From contig NZ_PPSW01000047.1 of NCBI RefSeq assembly GCF_005876835.1, positions 1 through 64,000 on the forward strand: 64,000 nt of DNA, read 5' to 3'. The DNA is from Pseudoalteromonas phenolica. Lineage in GTDB: Bacteria > Pseudomonadota > Gammaproteobacteria > Enterobacterales > Alteromonadaceae. The notes beneath the pieces were generated by a model, which was given only the letters and a program-made list of their open reading frames with translations, made no database searches and was not told where the DNA came from. Both the position numbers and the translations under genes were made by a program. Within the stretch, counting starts at the first letter, position 1, and each line of letters opens with the position of its first letter. Shown piece by piece: positions 15,584 through 25,392 of the stretch.

Positions 15584-18100
15584 ATGAATCGCACAATATC
15601 GTTTGTATTTGGCGCTTTTTTCGTTACATTGTTAATATCATCTGAAGCCATTGCGAATGCCAACACGATCGGATTCAAGACACCAACGGAAGAGTTTGCG
15701 CGTTTAGTCGAAGTGCAGTCTACACCAGATATTTTAATGAGCCCAGACAACGACTGGTTAGTTGAGTTGTCACAGCATGCGATTGGTTCATCTAAACAAG
15801 TACAACCGCAACTGTCTTTATTTGGTATTAACTTTAACCCATTCAATTACTCGCACGCATCACTCAAGCGTTATGCTGATATTGAAATACGTCATGTGAT
15901 TTCGGGTTCTGTGCTTAACATCAATAACCTACCTGAAGGCGAGATTAGAGACGTGCAATGGTCTGCGAATAGTCGTTATTTAAGTCTTGTTTTAGAGCGG
16001 GTTAATTCTGCAACGTTATGGGTTTATGACGTTAAGACCAGACGATTAGAGCAAGTCACTCAATCGACCTTAAATGGCTTCTTAACAACGTCTCCTTATC
16101 AATGGTTACCAGATAGCACGGGGTTTGTGGTTAATATTGCTATTAATCATGGCAAACCATTATTAGAAGAGCCCGTAGAGCCTATAAAAGAGCAACGTAT
16201 TAACATCCCAAATCAAGATGGTTTAGTTATCACTGAGTACTTTCGTCCTGTAGAGGAAGTTGCTGAACCAACTCAAAGCGAGCTAATTACAAGTGAAGCA
16301 TTACAAGTGATGGCGCAACCTGAGTCAAACGAAGTAACAAACCAGCTTGATGAAAATGGAAAGCTGACTTCTGAGGTTATTAAACCCGATCCGATTGTCG
16401 ATCAGTTTAAATTCTTTGCACAAGGCCAACTTATTAAAATCAGCTTAAGTGGACTTGCAAAGCCGATTGGGCAAGCGACCTTTTTAAATCATTTCGATGT
16501 GTCTCCTGATTCAACCAATTTAATTGTCAATATGATTGATGATCCCATTACATCAGATAGGCCGCCTGAAAATTTTGCCAACGTTTGGCAAGTCTGGGGC
16601 ATGACAGGTCATGCTTTATATGAATTAGCAGCAAACCCACTCGTTGAAACTTTAGACTCACCCATTGTACAAAAACATAAGTTCCAGTGGCGTTTAGATA
16701 AAGGCGCAACGGCTTTATGGGCCGAAGCTAAACCTGATGGTTCAGATAACTTATTTACTGTCAGTGCACCGTTTCGTAAAGCGCCTCAAGCGTTCGCAAC
16801 ATTAGATTGGAAGCTAGATGAAATAGATTGGTTTAACGACAGTTTGGCATTGCTTACTGAAAAGTCGTTAGATGATAACAAGCGTCGACAAAGCATCATT
16901 ACTCCGAGAAATGCAGACCAACGTCGTGTTGAATTTAAAACATTTACAGAAACAAACTCGTCTCAAACCTGGCATAAATTTATTAAACAAAGAAATGACT
17001 TAGGCACTGAAGCGCTAAAAGTAGTTGGTGGTCGTTATTTGTTTGTGCATAGCCAACAAATTCAAGGCGACTCTATCGTTCAATTACTAGAACGTTTTGA
17101 TGCGAAAACAAACAGTAAGTCGACAGTGTGGCAATCTCAGCCTGAATTCTCTGAGTCTTTGATTGCACTGCTTGATGATGAAGGCATGCGTTTTTTGTTT
17201 AGCAAAGAGACTCAGTTGCAGCCTACTAACTTTTTTATCAGTGATTTGACCTTCAACACCTTGGAGCAACTAACGAGAAACACGCATCCAATAGAAGGTT
17301 TTATTGGTGTGAAAAAAGAGCAATTGCAATATCGTCGCGCCGATGGTCAAACGTTAACAGCTAACTTATATTTACCAAATAACTACGATGCAACTCAAGG
17401 TAGCTTACCCGTCTTATTTTGGTTAGGTAATGATATATACAACAAGAAAGGTGAGTTTGTAACGAGCAACCACAAAGATATGGTGGCATATGTTGCAAAA
17501 GGCATCGCAATTCTAGAAAACCCGAGTATGCCAAGTTTAAAAAATGCGGCTTCAAGTGCAGCTTTTATGACAGATCTAAAGTCTAGTTTCAAAGCGGCAA
17601 CGGACGCGCTAATTGCAAAAGGCGTGGCAGAGCTTGGAAAAATTTCAATCGCTGGTCATGGTGCAGGTGCAACCTTAGCTTCACTTGCATTGACAAATAC
17701 GGATTACTTTTCATCAGGCATTTTAAGAAGTGGTCAATATAATGTGACTATGGCAAGCAAAGGGTATTTAGACAGTGATGAGTCTTATTGGCAAAAGGCG
17801 TCTTTGTTTAGTGGTGTATCTGCTTTTAATGCTGTAGATAAAATTAAAGTACCGGTTCTGATTATCCATGGTAAAGATGATGATAAGGCGACAAAAATTC
17901 AAGCCGAGTTACTATATCAAACCTTATTGAGCTTAGAGAAAGAAGCTCGCTTAGTATTACTTCCGAATGAATCACATGAGTATCAGTCAATAGAAGCGAT
18001 TTTACATGTGTTATGGGAGCAAGAGCAGTGGCTAGAAAAGTGGGTCATGCCAACGTCAGAAGACTACCTTTTAAATAATACTAACTTCCAACAGTACTAA
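15584..18100 (+). CDS. Secreted S9-like peptidase homologue lacking the catalytic serine
   Basis: The 838-residue protein has a signal peptide, a long propeller-like N-terminal part and a C-terminal alpha/beta-hydrolase domain resembling S9D glutamyl endopeptidases (GFIGVKKEQLQYRRADGQTLTANLYLP). At the nucleophile elbow, where family members have GxSxG, this protein has G-H-G-A-G with Gly693 in the Ser position. The other triad residues remain: HGKDD (D765/D766) and ESHEY (H798). The acidic linker at about 195-285 matches the variable insertion of this group. It is therefore probably proteolytically inactive, perhaps a binding or chaperone-like protein. AGGGGAACAG precedes the ATG and a terminator follows. 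Confidence 0.85.
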   Translation: MNRTISFVFGAFFVTLLISSEAIANANTIGFKTPTEEFARLVEVQSTPDILMSPDNDWLVELSQHAIGSSKQVQPQLSLFGINFNPFNYSHASLKRYADIEIRHVISGSVLNINNLPEGEIRDVQWSANSRYLSLVLERVNSATLWVYDVKTRRLEQVTQSTLNGFLTTSPYQWLPDSTGFVVNIAINHGKPLLEEPVEPIKEQRINIPNQDGLVITEYFRPVEEVAEPTQSELITSEALQVMAQPESNEVTNQLDENGKLTSEVIKPDPIVDQFKFFAQGQLIKISLSGLAKPIGQATFLNHFDVSPDSTNLIVNMIDDPITSDRPPENFANVWQVWGMTGHALYELAANPLVETLDSPIVQKHKFQWRLDKGATALWAEAKPDGSDNLFTVSAPFRKAPQAFATLDWKLDEIDWFNDSLALLTEKSLDDNKRRQSIITPRNADQRRVEFKTFTETNSSQTWHKFIKQRNDLGTEALKVVGGRYLFVHSQQIQGDSIVQLLERFDAKTNSKSTVWQSQPEFSESLIALLDDEGMRFLFSKETQLQPTNFFISDLTFNTLEQLTRNTHPIEGFIGVKKEQLQYRRADGQTLTANLYLPNNYDATQGSLPVLFWLGNDIYNKKGEFVTSNHKDMVAYVAKGIAILENPSMPSLKNAASSAAFMTDLKSSFKAATDALIAKGVAELGKISIAGHGAGATLASLALTNTDYFSSGILRSGQYNVTMASKGYLDSDESYWQKASLFSGVSAFNAVDKIKVPVLIIHGKDDDKATKIQAELLYQTLLSLEKEARLVLLPNESHEYQSIEAILHVLWEQEQWLEKWVMPTSEDYLLNNTNFQQY

Positions 18101-18114
18101 GCATTAAACATAAT

Positions 18115-18138
18115 AAAGCCGAGGACGACCTCGGCTTT
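18115..18138. terminator. Bidirectional intrinsic terminator
   Basis: AAAGCCGAGG-ACGA-CCTCGGCTTT followed by ATTTAATTT lies between the convergent S9-like gene and the EamA-type gene. Confidence 0.9.
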
Positions 18139-18185
18139 ATTTAATTTATAATTCGACCGTCAAAATTTCAGTTGCTCTACAAATC

Positions 18186-19040
18186 TTAAATTGAGTGCTG
18201 TTCCTTATTACTCAATGAGCTACCCACAGAGGCAATAATAATCATAAAAACAGCGAACCATTGCCATACCGTTAAAAGCTCTCCTAAGATAATAAGTCCG
18301 GCTACAGCGGCAACAGCAGGCTCTAAACTCATCATGATACTGAATCCCTGTGCAGGCATATTTCTTAGCGCAACCATTTCTAAACTATAGGGGAGCGCAC
18401 TTGATAAAATACCTATCATTATACCAAGCGGGATAAGCTCCCAATTCAATAATGCAGCACCTTGTGAGGCTGCACCATATGGGACTAGTACGAGTGCTGA
18501 AACTGCCATTCCAATTGCAACGGTTGCGCCACCTGAGCCTTGATTACCGGTTTTTTTACCAAATAAAATATAACCCGCCCAAAATCCACCTGCGACTAGG
18601 GCAAGTATTACGCCTATTGGGTCGAGCCCTTCTTGAGTGCTCATATCAGGGAGAAGTAATACAATACCTGCAATGGCAAACAACACCCATAAATAATCTC
18701 GTTTTCGTTTTGAAGAGAATAAAGCAACCGCAAGGGGACCGGTAAATTCGAGAGCTACACCTATCCCAAGCGGTATTCGCTCAATGGCGTAATAAAAAGT
18801 GATATTCATGCCGCCTAAACAAAGGCCATAGACGACAATTGGCCCCCATTTTTTTGGCACGTGTCGCCATGGCCTAAAAATAAGACATAAAATAAGGGCT
18901 GAGAAACCAAGTCTATAAGCAGTCGTACCCTCAGGCCCAACATAAGGGAAGAGTTGTTTGGCAATAGATGCACCAGATTGAATGGTGATCATTGCACACA
19001 GTAAGCAAGCCACCGCGAAAAGCAAATCTCTATTTGCCAT
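18186..19040 (-). CDS. EamA-family exporter, RhtA-like
   Basis: The 284-residue protein has ten predicted membrane spans in two EamA repeats. It follows E. coli RhtA (threonine/homoserine efflux) closely, with SGASIAKQLFPYVGPEGTTAYRLGFSALIL, YYAIERIPLGIGVALEFTGPLAVAL and ALPYSLEMVALRNMPAQGFSIMMSLEPAVAA. This is the third or fourth amino-acid-type exporter in the window, along with two LysE-type proteins and the ThrE-type protein. No regulator lies beside it. The family call is firm; the substrate is inferred from RhtA. Confidence 0.9.
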   Translation of the reverse strand: MANRDLLFAVACLLCAMITIQSGASIAKQLFPYVGPEGTTAYRLGFSALILCLIFRPWRHVPKKWGPIVVYGLCLGGMNITFYYAIERIPLGIGVALEFTGPLAVALFSSKRKRDYLWVLFAIAGIVLLLPDMSTQEGLDPIGVILALVAGGFWAGYILFGKKTGNQGSGGATVAIGMAVSALVLVPYGAASQGAALLNWELIPLGIMIGILSSALPYSLEMVALRNMPAQGFSIMMSLEPAVAAVAGLIILGELLTVWQWFAVFMIIIASVGSSLSNKEQHSI

Positions 19041-19196
19041 TGGTTATGTTTACTCTCGTATCAAATCAGAGGCGTAGTCTAATCGTGAAATTCACTTTGC
19101 TCAATAGGCTTGTATACATTATTCATAGCTTTTTCGGTGAGCATCTACATTTCTAGCATACTGTTATTTTTTATGAGAGATAAATAATCACATTTA

Positions 19197-19988
19197 TTAC
19201 AAAGTCTCGCTTTTTAAATATGCCATCCAATCGTCATGGTGCTTTTTCATATTTTTATGCTTCTTAGAATTTGTATGCGCGATCTTATCTTTGTCGGTAA
19301 GAAAAGGGCCTGCGCGACAGAAGCTGCAATGATTATCTAAAAGGTAATGCGGCCGATTAAGGTGAGGAAGTTCGTCGGATGTTGTTTTTGCAGACCACAC
19401 ATAACTGATACCACTGGTGTCTTTTACATGCTTATCTCTATCAACATTTCTGATTTTATAACCAGAGAAGTCATTGATATTAAATATACTTTGACCAAGA
19501 TAGTTAATATCCAAGCCCTGTGTCAGTGAAGATTCTAAATCCCACTCACAATAAGGTTTCACATCTTTTGAGGTGATAATGCACAACATGGGACCTGCAG
19601 GGTCAAGTACGTACTTATGCGCGAAATGTATATATAATCTTAATAAACGCCTGTTTAAGGTATTTACTGACAGACTCTGCTGTTTAAAATCATCAAGATT
19701 AGAAAATGCCGGAATTAATGGAAATTGAAATATCACCACATCGATGCTTTTGCTAGCAATCCTTTTCCATGAGCCCGGTTCAGTGACATCAAATTCTGTT
19801 AATACTTTGAATTGTTTTTGTTTTAAAGCATTAAGCGCATTATCTTTATATTTATCAAGCAATACAGTTTCTGAATCATATACGCTGGCAATAAGCTGTG
19901 AGCGAGGAAATTGTAAAGAGAGTGCGTGGGAAAAACTGAGATCGCCATCACCAACGGTCAAAATACGCCACTGTTTATTTAGTTTCAT
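19197..19988 (-). CDS. BMT5-like (DUF2431) methyltransferase with C-terminal zinc finger
   Basis: The 263-residue protein opens with ILTVGDGDLSFSHAL (residues 9-23), the S-adenosylmethionine-binding signature of the DUF2431 group, which includes the yeast 25S rRNA uridine-N3 methyltransferase Bmt5. FDVTEP, DVVIFQFPLIP and HKYVLDPAGPMLCI continue the Rossmann fold. At the C terminus C221, C224, H238 and H244 form a C-x2-C-x13-H-x5-H pattern like a U1/matrin-type nucleic-acid-binding zinc finger, followed by a Lys/His-rich stretch. An RNA substrate is likely but unproven. It is monocistronic, with no related genes around it. Confidence 0.78.
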   Translation of the reverse strand: MKLNKQWRILTVGDGDLSFSHALSLQFPRSQLIASVYDSETVLLDKYKDNALNALKQKQFKVLTEFDVTEPGSWKRIASKSIDVVIFQFPLIPAFSNLDDFKQQSLSVNTLNRRLLRLYIHFAHKYVLDPAGPMLCIITSKDVKPYCEWDLESSLTQGLDINYLGQSIFNINDFSGYKIRNVDRDKHVKDTSGISYVWSAKTTSDELPHLNRPHYLLDNHCSFCRAGPFLTDKDKIAHTNSKKHKNMKKHHDDWMAYLKSETL

Positions 19989-20083
19989 AACTACAATGTA
20001 TAAATAACAATGGCGTGATTATATATTTTATGGCCTCAAGATACGAGGCTCGTCATCTTCTTCTAGAGGTTCAGGAGAAGCTA

Positions 20084-21172
20084 TTAAGCTTGTCTAGCTA
20101 ATTCATCTAGCAAAGACATAACTTCAGCAGATGCTTGTTCCATTTGATTAAGCTTTTGAATACAGCCTTGTTTGTTTCCTTGAGCAAATAAATTCATTGC
20201 TTCAACACCACTGGTATGAACCTGCTTGTGAGGGGCATCAAGGCGTTTAAATGCACTTAAATCACCAAACTTTTTGTGGCCCTCAGAATTCATCCACGTC
20301 CCTAGACGGCAACTTGCATGATCAGCAAATGCAGAAATTGGCTGTGAATTTAGTCCAATAAGGTGGTTGTAAACATCAGACTTCCACACAACATGGTCTA
20401 GCTTTACAGTTTGCACAAACGTCTGTGTGGTTGCATTCATGATGGTGTTTTTCATCGAACCACAGCTACCTACTATACTTGAATAATCATCGTTTAGTTG
20501 CGCGATACTTTCGGATAGATTGTGGTTTGAACTTTGGATCACATTAACCGCGTTTACCGTTTGCTGTGTTGTATCCATGATTTTTTTAACAAGGTCTGAA
20601 ACTTCGTTTGCTGACTCATTGGTATTGTTAGCAAGCGCACGAACTTCATCAGCTACGACGCTAAAGCCACGACCTGCCTCACCTGCGCGTGCAGCTTCAA
20701 TTGCCGCATTAAGCGCCAGTAAGTTAGTTTGGTCAGAAATCTTAGAGATAGTGGTAACGAAGGTATTGATGTTATCAGCCATCTGCGACAAACCAGAAAT
20801 ATTGGTTGTCATGGTCGCCATATTCTCGGTTAGCCCATCCATACCTGATAAAATATTAGACAAAGATTTTTCAGATGTTTGGAAAATCGAATTGATATTG
20901 TTAATAGACTGGCTTTCTTGTTCTATCGAAGTAAAACTCTGACTAACGGTTTCTCTGATATCTCGAACTTGAGATAAACCATTAATAGCACATTGAAGGA
21001 GTTGGTTATCGGTGTTCTCATTGAGTTGAGCCTGGGTTTCGACTAGTAATTCGTTGAGGTTATCATTCTCAGATTGAAGCTTTTCGTTGTCTTGCTGTAA
21101 AAGCTGTATTTGTTGACGTAATGCCTGAAGCTCTTGTTCTTGCTGTTGATTATTAAATAAGTTACCGAACAC
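20084..21172 (-). CDS. Soluble methyl-accepting chemoreceptor with CZB domain
   Basis: This 362-residue chemoreceptor has no membrane span. An N-terminal coiled coil (about 8-55, Gln/Leu/Glu-rich) leads to the signalling tip ([33 protein letters not shown]) and then a chemoreceptor zinc-binding domain at the C terminus. The CZB ligands are visible: His in LDHVVWK, Cys in SCRLGTW, and His in APHKQVH, with a further conserved His in FADH. CZB domains sense zinc or hypochlorite and occur on both chemoreceptors and diguanylate cyclases. The GTG start follows GAGAGGGA. A diguanylate cyclase lies 72 bp upstream on the same strand. Confidence 0.92.
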   Translation of the reverse strand: MFGNLFNNQQQEQELQALRQQIQLLQQDNEKLQSENDNLNELLVETQAQLNENTDNQLLQCAINGLSQVRDIRETVSQSFTSIEQESQSINNINSIFQTSEKSLSNILSGMDGLTENMATMTTNISGLSQMADNINTFVTTISKISDQTNLLALNAAIEAARAGEAGRGFSVVADEVRALANNTNESANEVSDLVKKIMDTTQQTVNAVNVIQSSNHNLSESIAQLNDDYSSIVGSCGSMKNTIMNATTQTFVQTVKLDHVVWKSDVYNHLIGLNSQPISAFADHASCRLGTWMNSEGHKKFGDLSAFKRLDAPHKQVHTSGVEAMNLFAQGNKQGCIQKLNQMEQASAEVMSLLDELARQA

Positions 21173-21244
21173 AGCTATTCCCTCTCAAATAGAAATTAGT
21201 ATTAGACTATCAGCATGATCTAAAAAGTGCCAGAAATAAGCGCA

Positions 21245-22084
21245 CTAAGTTCTTGGTCTTTGACGAATTATTTTGTGTGATTTATCAGAATACATGGCTG
21301 AGTCGGCACGGTGCATAATCTCATCTGGAGATTCTTTAGACGTTATCTGAGCCATGCCGATACTGACTCCTACACCGAACTCAAAAATATGCTCTATTAA
21401 TTTTTCCCTCAACATTTCAAGGTTTTCAGGAGGTATTTTGCTAAAAGCGACAAATTCATCTCCCCCAAGCCTAAAACAGTTATCATTGCCAAATTCGGAT
21501 TGCAAAGTATTGGAAATTAAAATTAGTATTTTATCACCTGTTTGATGACCATATGTATCATTAGCAGACTTAAAATTATCAAGGTCAAAATAAAGTAAAT
21601 AAGGATATTTGTTACTCAATGCCGTAAAGTTTTCAAAGCAAGATTTTCTGTTACCGAGTTGGGTTAGGTGATCATGATTGGCTTCAAAGCTTAATTTTTC
21701 TTCGAGCTTTTTTCGACGTGTAATCTCGTTATTTAGTTTATTGATGATTTTTCTTTCGTGATGAATAACGTTGTAGAGCACCACACAAGTTAAAATCAGG
21801 CCAATCTTTTTTAGTGAGGTATCAGCGACCAACAGCGGGAGTGTGTCTTTGCTTAGAATATCATCGAGTACATCTAGGAATAATCCAACACAGTACATTC
21901 CCCAAGCGACGATTAAAAAGCGATTACTGACATACTGGGCGCCATAACCTATTAATAAACCGGTGCAAGAAAACCAAAATAATTCTTCGAATGCATCTAT
22001 GTCTATACCTGGTCTTTTTAGAAGCAAAAAGGCTAGGCACAAAGTAGTGATTATTATAAAGGCATAAAAATGTTTAATCTTCAT
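21245..22084 (-). CDS. Membrane diguanylate cyclase (GGDEF)
   Basis: The 279-residue protein has four or five hydrophobic segments in its first ~110 residues, a short charged coiled coil (NNEITRRKKLEEKL) and a GGDEF domain. The active-site motif is intact (CFRLGGDEFVAF), as are DLDNFKSANDTYGHQTGDKIL and the C-terminal DEIMHRADSAMYSDK. The inhibitory I-site RxxD, expected five residues before GGDEF, is missing (FGND instead), so product inhibition should be weak. It should make cyclic di-GMP at the inner membrane. It may form an operon with the CZB chemoreceptor gene downstream. Confidence 0.9.
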   Translation of the reverse strand: MKIKHFYAFIIITTLCLAFLLLKRPGIDIDAFEELFWFSCTGLLIGYGAQYVSNRFLIVAWGMYCVGLFLDVLDDILSKDTLPLLVADTSLKKIGLILTCVVLYNVIHHERKIINKLNNEITRRKKLEEKLSFEANHDHLTQLGNRKSCFENFTALSNKYPYLLYFDLDNFKSANDTYGHQTGDKILILISNTLQSEFGNDNCFRLGGDEFVAFSKIPPENLEMLREKLIEHIFEFGVGVSIGMAQITSKESPDEIMHRADSAMYSDKSHKIIRQRPRT

Positions 22085-22132
22085 CTGCTACATCTAGTTT
22101 AAGTCACATACTACATATAGCAGATTTAAGGC

Positions 22133-22561
22133 TTATATGTTGGTAGAAAGTTCAATTTGTTGTGCAATCATGAATAAATGACTGACAAACAAAACAGAAG
22201 TTAGAACAAAACGCATTTTGTGGTAATCCTTATGGTAGGACTGCCACACAGGCATACCTCGCTCGAAGAGTAAGATTAATGGGTAACAAATAGCCAAATA
22301 AGCTAATGTAATTGTGGTAGTGGCAAAAGCCAGTAGAGGGAAAGGAATAATGAGCAATACGGCCATCACTGCATGGGTTATGCTTTGATCACCAGGACGC
22401 CACATTACTCCAGCACAAAAGGCTGAAATACCAAGGCTATAAAGTGTAAATGCTTTAATAAGCGCTTCATTACTTCCAAGTATTAAGCTACCGAATATAC
22501 ATGCTAAAAATGGTAAAACACCATAATAGCCAAGCTGTACATGATTTGAGAAAGAGTGCAT
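22133..22561 (-). CDS. DUF3429 membrane protein
   Basis: The 142-residue protein has four hydrophobic helices and matches the DUF3429 family in LGYYGVLPFLACI, LYSLGISAFCAGVMW and YHKMRFVLTSVLF...H. Members are common in marine gammaproteobacteria and have no known function. It lies 48 bp upstream of the diguanylate cyclase on the same strand and could be co-transcribed. Confidence 0.8.
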   Translation of the reverse strand: MHSFSNHVQLGYYGVLPFLACIFGSLILGSNEALIKAFTLYSLGISAFCAGVMWRPGDQSITHAVMAVLLIIPFPLLAFATTTITLAYLAICYPLILLFERGMPVWQSYHKDYHKMRFVLTSVLFVSHLFMIAQQIELSTNI

Positions 22562-22713
22562 GAAGATCCCAAAATTTGTTTATACTAATCCACTATGATA
22601 CCAGTTTTACGTAGAACTAGATCAAACATAGTCGTCTTCTGTGAGCAGAAAGGTTGAAGCACTAAATCAGAACCAGTACTTAAAAACTTTCGATTAAATA
22701 ACGAAAAGCACTG

Positions 22714-23208
22714 TTAACCTTTTTTGTAATTCGCAGCAGTAATGAATTCTCGAAATGCTTCGCACCAAATGACAAGGCTAGAATATTTATTAATATCAAC
22801 GTCTTTTGGCACTTCTAAAATAAAGCCATTGAATGACTTTACTTCTCCTACTCTGACCATTTTTTGTTTATTTTGAAGAAATTGAGCTTCATCTTCTACA
22901 AAACTAGGTGATAGATAAATCTGATAATCAGGACCTGGCGCCAATTTCCCTTGAAAGATAATATTTTTTTCGGAAAGAGAAAAAGTACCCACTCCGTAGT
23001 GAAGAAAGTCTGAGCCGCTTAGGGAATCCGGGATAGTTGCCTGGTATTTTGTATTTAATGTTGCGGTAGCAAATTCGAGCATGCTAGGTGATGAGGGAGC
23101 CATCAAAATGGGTAGCGTGTATATGCCACTGACAAAACCAAGTGAATAGATTAAAAGCACTAATATTAAAGATTTAAGTTTATCCAAAACGCAACCCAAA
23201 ATTATCAT
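22714..23208 (-). CDS. DM13-domain protein, membrane-anchored
   Basis: The 164-residue protein has one N-terminal hydrophobic segment (about 10-38), probably a signal anchor, followed by a DM13 domain (about 65-160). Domain marks are DFLHYGVGTFSL, PGPDYQIYLSPSF, VGEVKSFNGFILEVPKDVDINKYSSLVIWCEAF. DM13 domains are proposed to carry a redox-active cysteine in the IWC motif, present here. It should face the periplasm. Partners are not evident. Confidence 0.8.
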   Translation of the reverse strand: MIILGCVLDKLKSLILVLLIYSLGFVSGIYTLPILMAPSSPSMLEFATATLNTKYQATIPDSLSGSDFLHYGVGTFSLSEKNIIFQGKLAPGPDYQIYLSPSFVEDEAQFLQNKQKMVRVGEVKSFNGFILEVPKDVDINKYSSLVIWCEAFREFITAANYKKG

Positions 23209-23296
23209 TTTTGTAAGTATAGTCGCTTGTCACCAATCTAGCTTGAATATGGAAGAGAAGAATTGAATTTCTCCGATTCTAATGGCTATGTAGAGT

Positions 23297-23503
23297 CTAG
23301 TGTTTCTTTTTTTTACTTTTCTCTTTTTCTGGCACTATACAAAAACCGAGTGATGAAACGACATAGACTAGAATTAACGAATTACCTATAATCAAAACAT
23401 GTTTATCACTGACAAGTAGCCATAAAGTGGCGAGCAATACACAAGCAACAGTAAGATGAGTGGTAAGGGCTTTGAGTTTACTGCGAACCATAAAAATCAG
23501 CAT
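23297..23503 (-). CDS. Small two-span membrane protein, unknown
   Basis: The 68-residue frame has two hydrophobic segments (about 17-33 and 36-56), a basic N terminus and a Lys-rich tail (EKEKSKKKKH). Translation may begin at the fifth codon (MVRSK) instead. I do not recognise it. It lies 88 bp upstream of the DM13 gene on the same strand. Composition and topology look like a real small protein, but conservation is untested. Confidence 0.5.
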   Translation of the reverse strand: MLIFMVRSKLKALTTHLTVACVLLATLWLLVSDKHVLIIGNSLILVYVVSSLGFCIVPEKEKSKKKKH

Positions 23504-23736
23504 AAATTAAGGTATTTAAATTATACCGATGTCAGATAGAAAAAACGACCAACTTATTTTTGGTAAATAAAATGTTATCTGAATCAAATTTTTGAGGTTT
23601 TTGAGGCTTTTTATTGTTATAATTGGTATATAAAATTTAAAACATAAAGTTGATTTAGATTAATGATTTATTTTTGTCTAAGGGTAACTTTGTAATGTTG
23701 GGTTTGTATTTACACTTTTAACCATTAGAGGTTAGT

Positions 23737-25320
23737 TTGGTTAATGTTTTTGGTGCCTTCAGGCGACTTGATTTAAAACGCCTAGTTTTAATATTGGCTT
23801 TTTTCGGTGTACTTTTAACACTCGGGAATGCACTTTTTGCTGTCTATAAAGTTCAAAAAGACTTGCTCGTCAATGATACCTTAGACGCAAATAGAGTCTA
23901 TGCGAGCAAAATAGCCAATGTAACAGACCTTTTTATGGGGTCGGTTTTATCTCAGCTTGAATATACCTCGGAGTCTTTAAAAAATAATCATGATGACCCA
24001 ACTGTCTTACAAACTGAATTAGAGCGTTTGTTGAAACAAACAGATAGTTTTAATGCAACTATTTTTGTTGATAAGCATGGCAAAGTGCGTGCCGTTTCTC
24101 CCTCATCTCTGAACTTAGTCAATACAAATATTGAAGGTGAAAAAGCACTTGAGCCGTTAACTAGACAACAAACTTATATTTCAGAGCCTTTCTTGTCTCC
24201 GGTCGGAAATCTGATCGTGAGTATCACTTCACCGGTGTTTGACAGCCAAAAGAGGTTTGTAGGGTTTGTCGGTGGCGCTATTTATCTTCAAGAACAAAAT
24301 ATTCTCAATCAAATACTCGATAAACACCACCATAATGATGATTCCTACACATACGTTGTTGATCAAAATGGTCATATAATCTTCCACAAAGATGTAACTA
24401 GAATTGGTGAAAAGATAATAAATAACCAGATTGTTGATGCGGTGTTGGCTGGTATCTCAGGTAGCATGATTGCAGCTAATTCAAAAAACCAAAAAATGCT
24501 GGCGGGATTTGCCCCTGCTAAGCTACCAAATTGGGGAATTGTGTCACAAAGCCACAAGTCAGCAACGTTGGATAAGGTTTCGAATACTATCGTTGATGTC
24601 CTGTTGAGCACATTACCACTTATTGTTCTGACTCTGCTTATTATTTTGCTGTTTGGAACTAAAATTGCTCAACCATTGGCAAGCTTGGCTCAGGCATTAA
24701 AAGAAGAAGGTCTTGATAGTAAGTTTGATGCAAATAAAATCAATACTTGGTATTTTGAAGCTGATTATTTAAAGCAAGCATTCTTATCAAGTCATAAACG
24801 TATTGAACAAACAATTCAAAGACTTGATCAAGACAGACAAAAAGACCAACTAACTCAACTGCTAAACCGCCGAGGTATGGAGAATGCTATGTCGTACTTC
24901 GTGGCAAATGAACAAGCTTTCTCAGTACTCGCACTAGATATAGACCATTTTAAGCGAGTAAATGATACCTATGGGCACGATATTGGCGATATTGTCATTA
25001 AAGAGTTTGCAACACTGATGCAAAACTGCGCCCGAGAGCAAGACCTTGTTTGTCGCTCTGGAGGAGAAGAGTTTTTGATTTTCTTGCCAAATGTAGATCT
25101 AGATGTTGCATATAAAATTGCAGAAAGATTGCGCCTGAGTATCGCTGATTTTGAGTTTCAGCAAGTTGGTAGCGTGACGACATCAATTGGTATCTCACAA
25201 TGGCCCAATTTAAGCGATGACATAGATACTGTTCTCAAACAGGCTGATAGAGCGCTTTACAGTGCCAAAGAAGCAGGTAGGAATCGTACACATATAGCAG
25301 AGCAAGCGTATTCAAATTAG
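23737..25320 (+). CDS. Membrane diguanylate cyclase with dCache-like sensor
   Basis: The 527-residue protein has a membrane span (about 16-38), a periplasmic sensor of the double Cache type (about 40-285, with TYISEPFLSPVGNLIVSITSPVFD), a second span (about 290-312) and a GGDEF domain. The active-site variant GGEEF is functional in this family (CRSGGEEFLIF), and the I-site R-E-Q-D is in place five residues before it. No ATG is available near the N terminus; the TTG at 23737 follows AGAGGT at a good distance and is the likely start. It should synthesise cyclic di-GMP in response to an extracellular small molecule. Confidence 0.9.
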   Translation: MVNVFGAFRRLDLKRLVLILAFFGVLLTLGNALFAVYKVQKDLLVNDTLDANRVYASKIANVTDLFMGSVLSQLEYTSESLKNNHDDPTVLQTELERLLKQTDSFNATIFVDKHGKVRAVSPSSLNLVNTNIEGEKALEPLTRQQTYISEPFLSPVGNLIVSITSPVFDSQKRFVGFVGGAIYLQEQNILNQILDKHHHNDDSYTYVVDQNGHIIFHKDVTRIGEKIINNQIVDAVLAGISGSMIAANSKNQKMLAGFAPAKLPNWGIVSQSHKSATLDKVSNTIVDVLLSTLPLIVLTLLIILLFGTKIAQPLASLAQALKEEGLDSKFDANKINTWYFEADYLKQAFLSSHKRIEQTIQRLDQDRQKDQLTQLLNRRGMENAMSYFVANEQAFSVLALDIDHFKRVNDTYGHDIGDIVIKEFATLMQNCAREQDLVCRSGGEEFLIFLPNVDLDVAYKIAERLRLSIADFEFQQVGSVTTSIGISQWPNLSDDIDTVLKQADRALYSAKEAGRNRTHIAEQAYSN

Positions 25321-25392
25321 GCTACTTCAATTCTTGTTTTCATTTGTTGACATCTTGAAGGTGAATAATGGCGCTGATTTAGGTATTATGCG

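Noticed and set aside
10559-18100. A duplicated peptidase pair (the two S9-type genes)
   Set aside because: They are on opposite strands, differ in subfamily, length and active site, and are separated by unrelated genes, so recent duplication is not supported.
20520-20942. A 140-codon frame opposite the CZB chemoreceptor gene
   Set aside because: It is antisense to the conserved signalling domain, whose codon bias creates long opposite frames.
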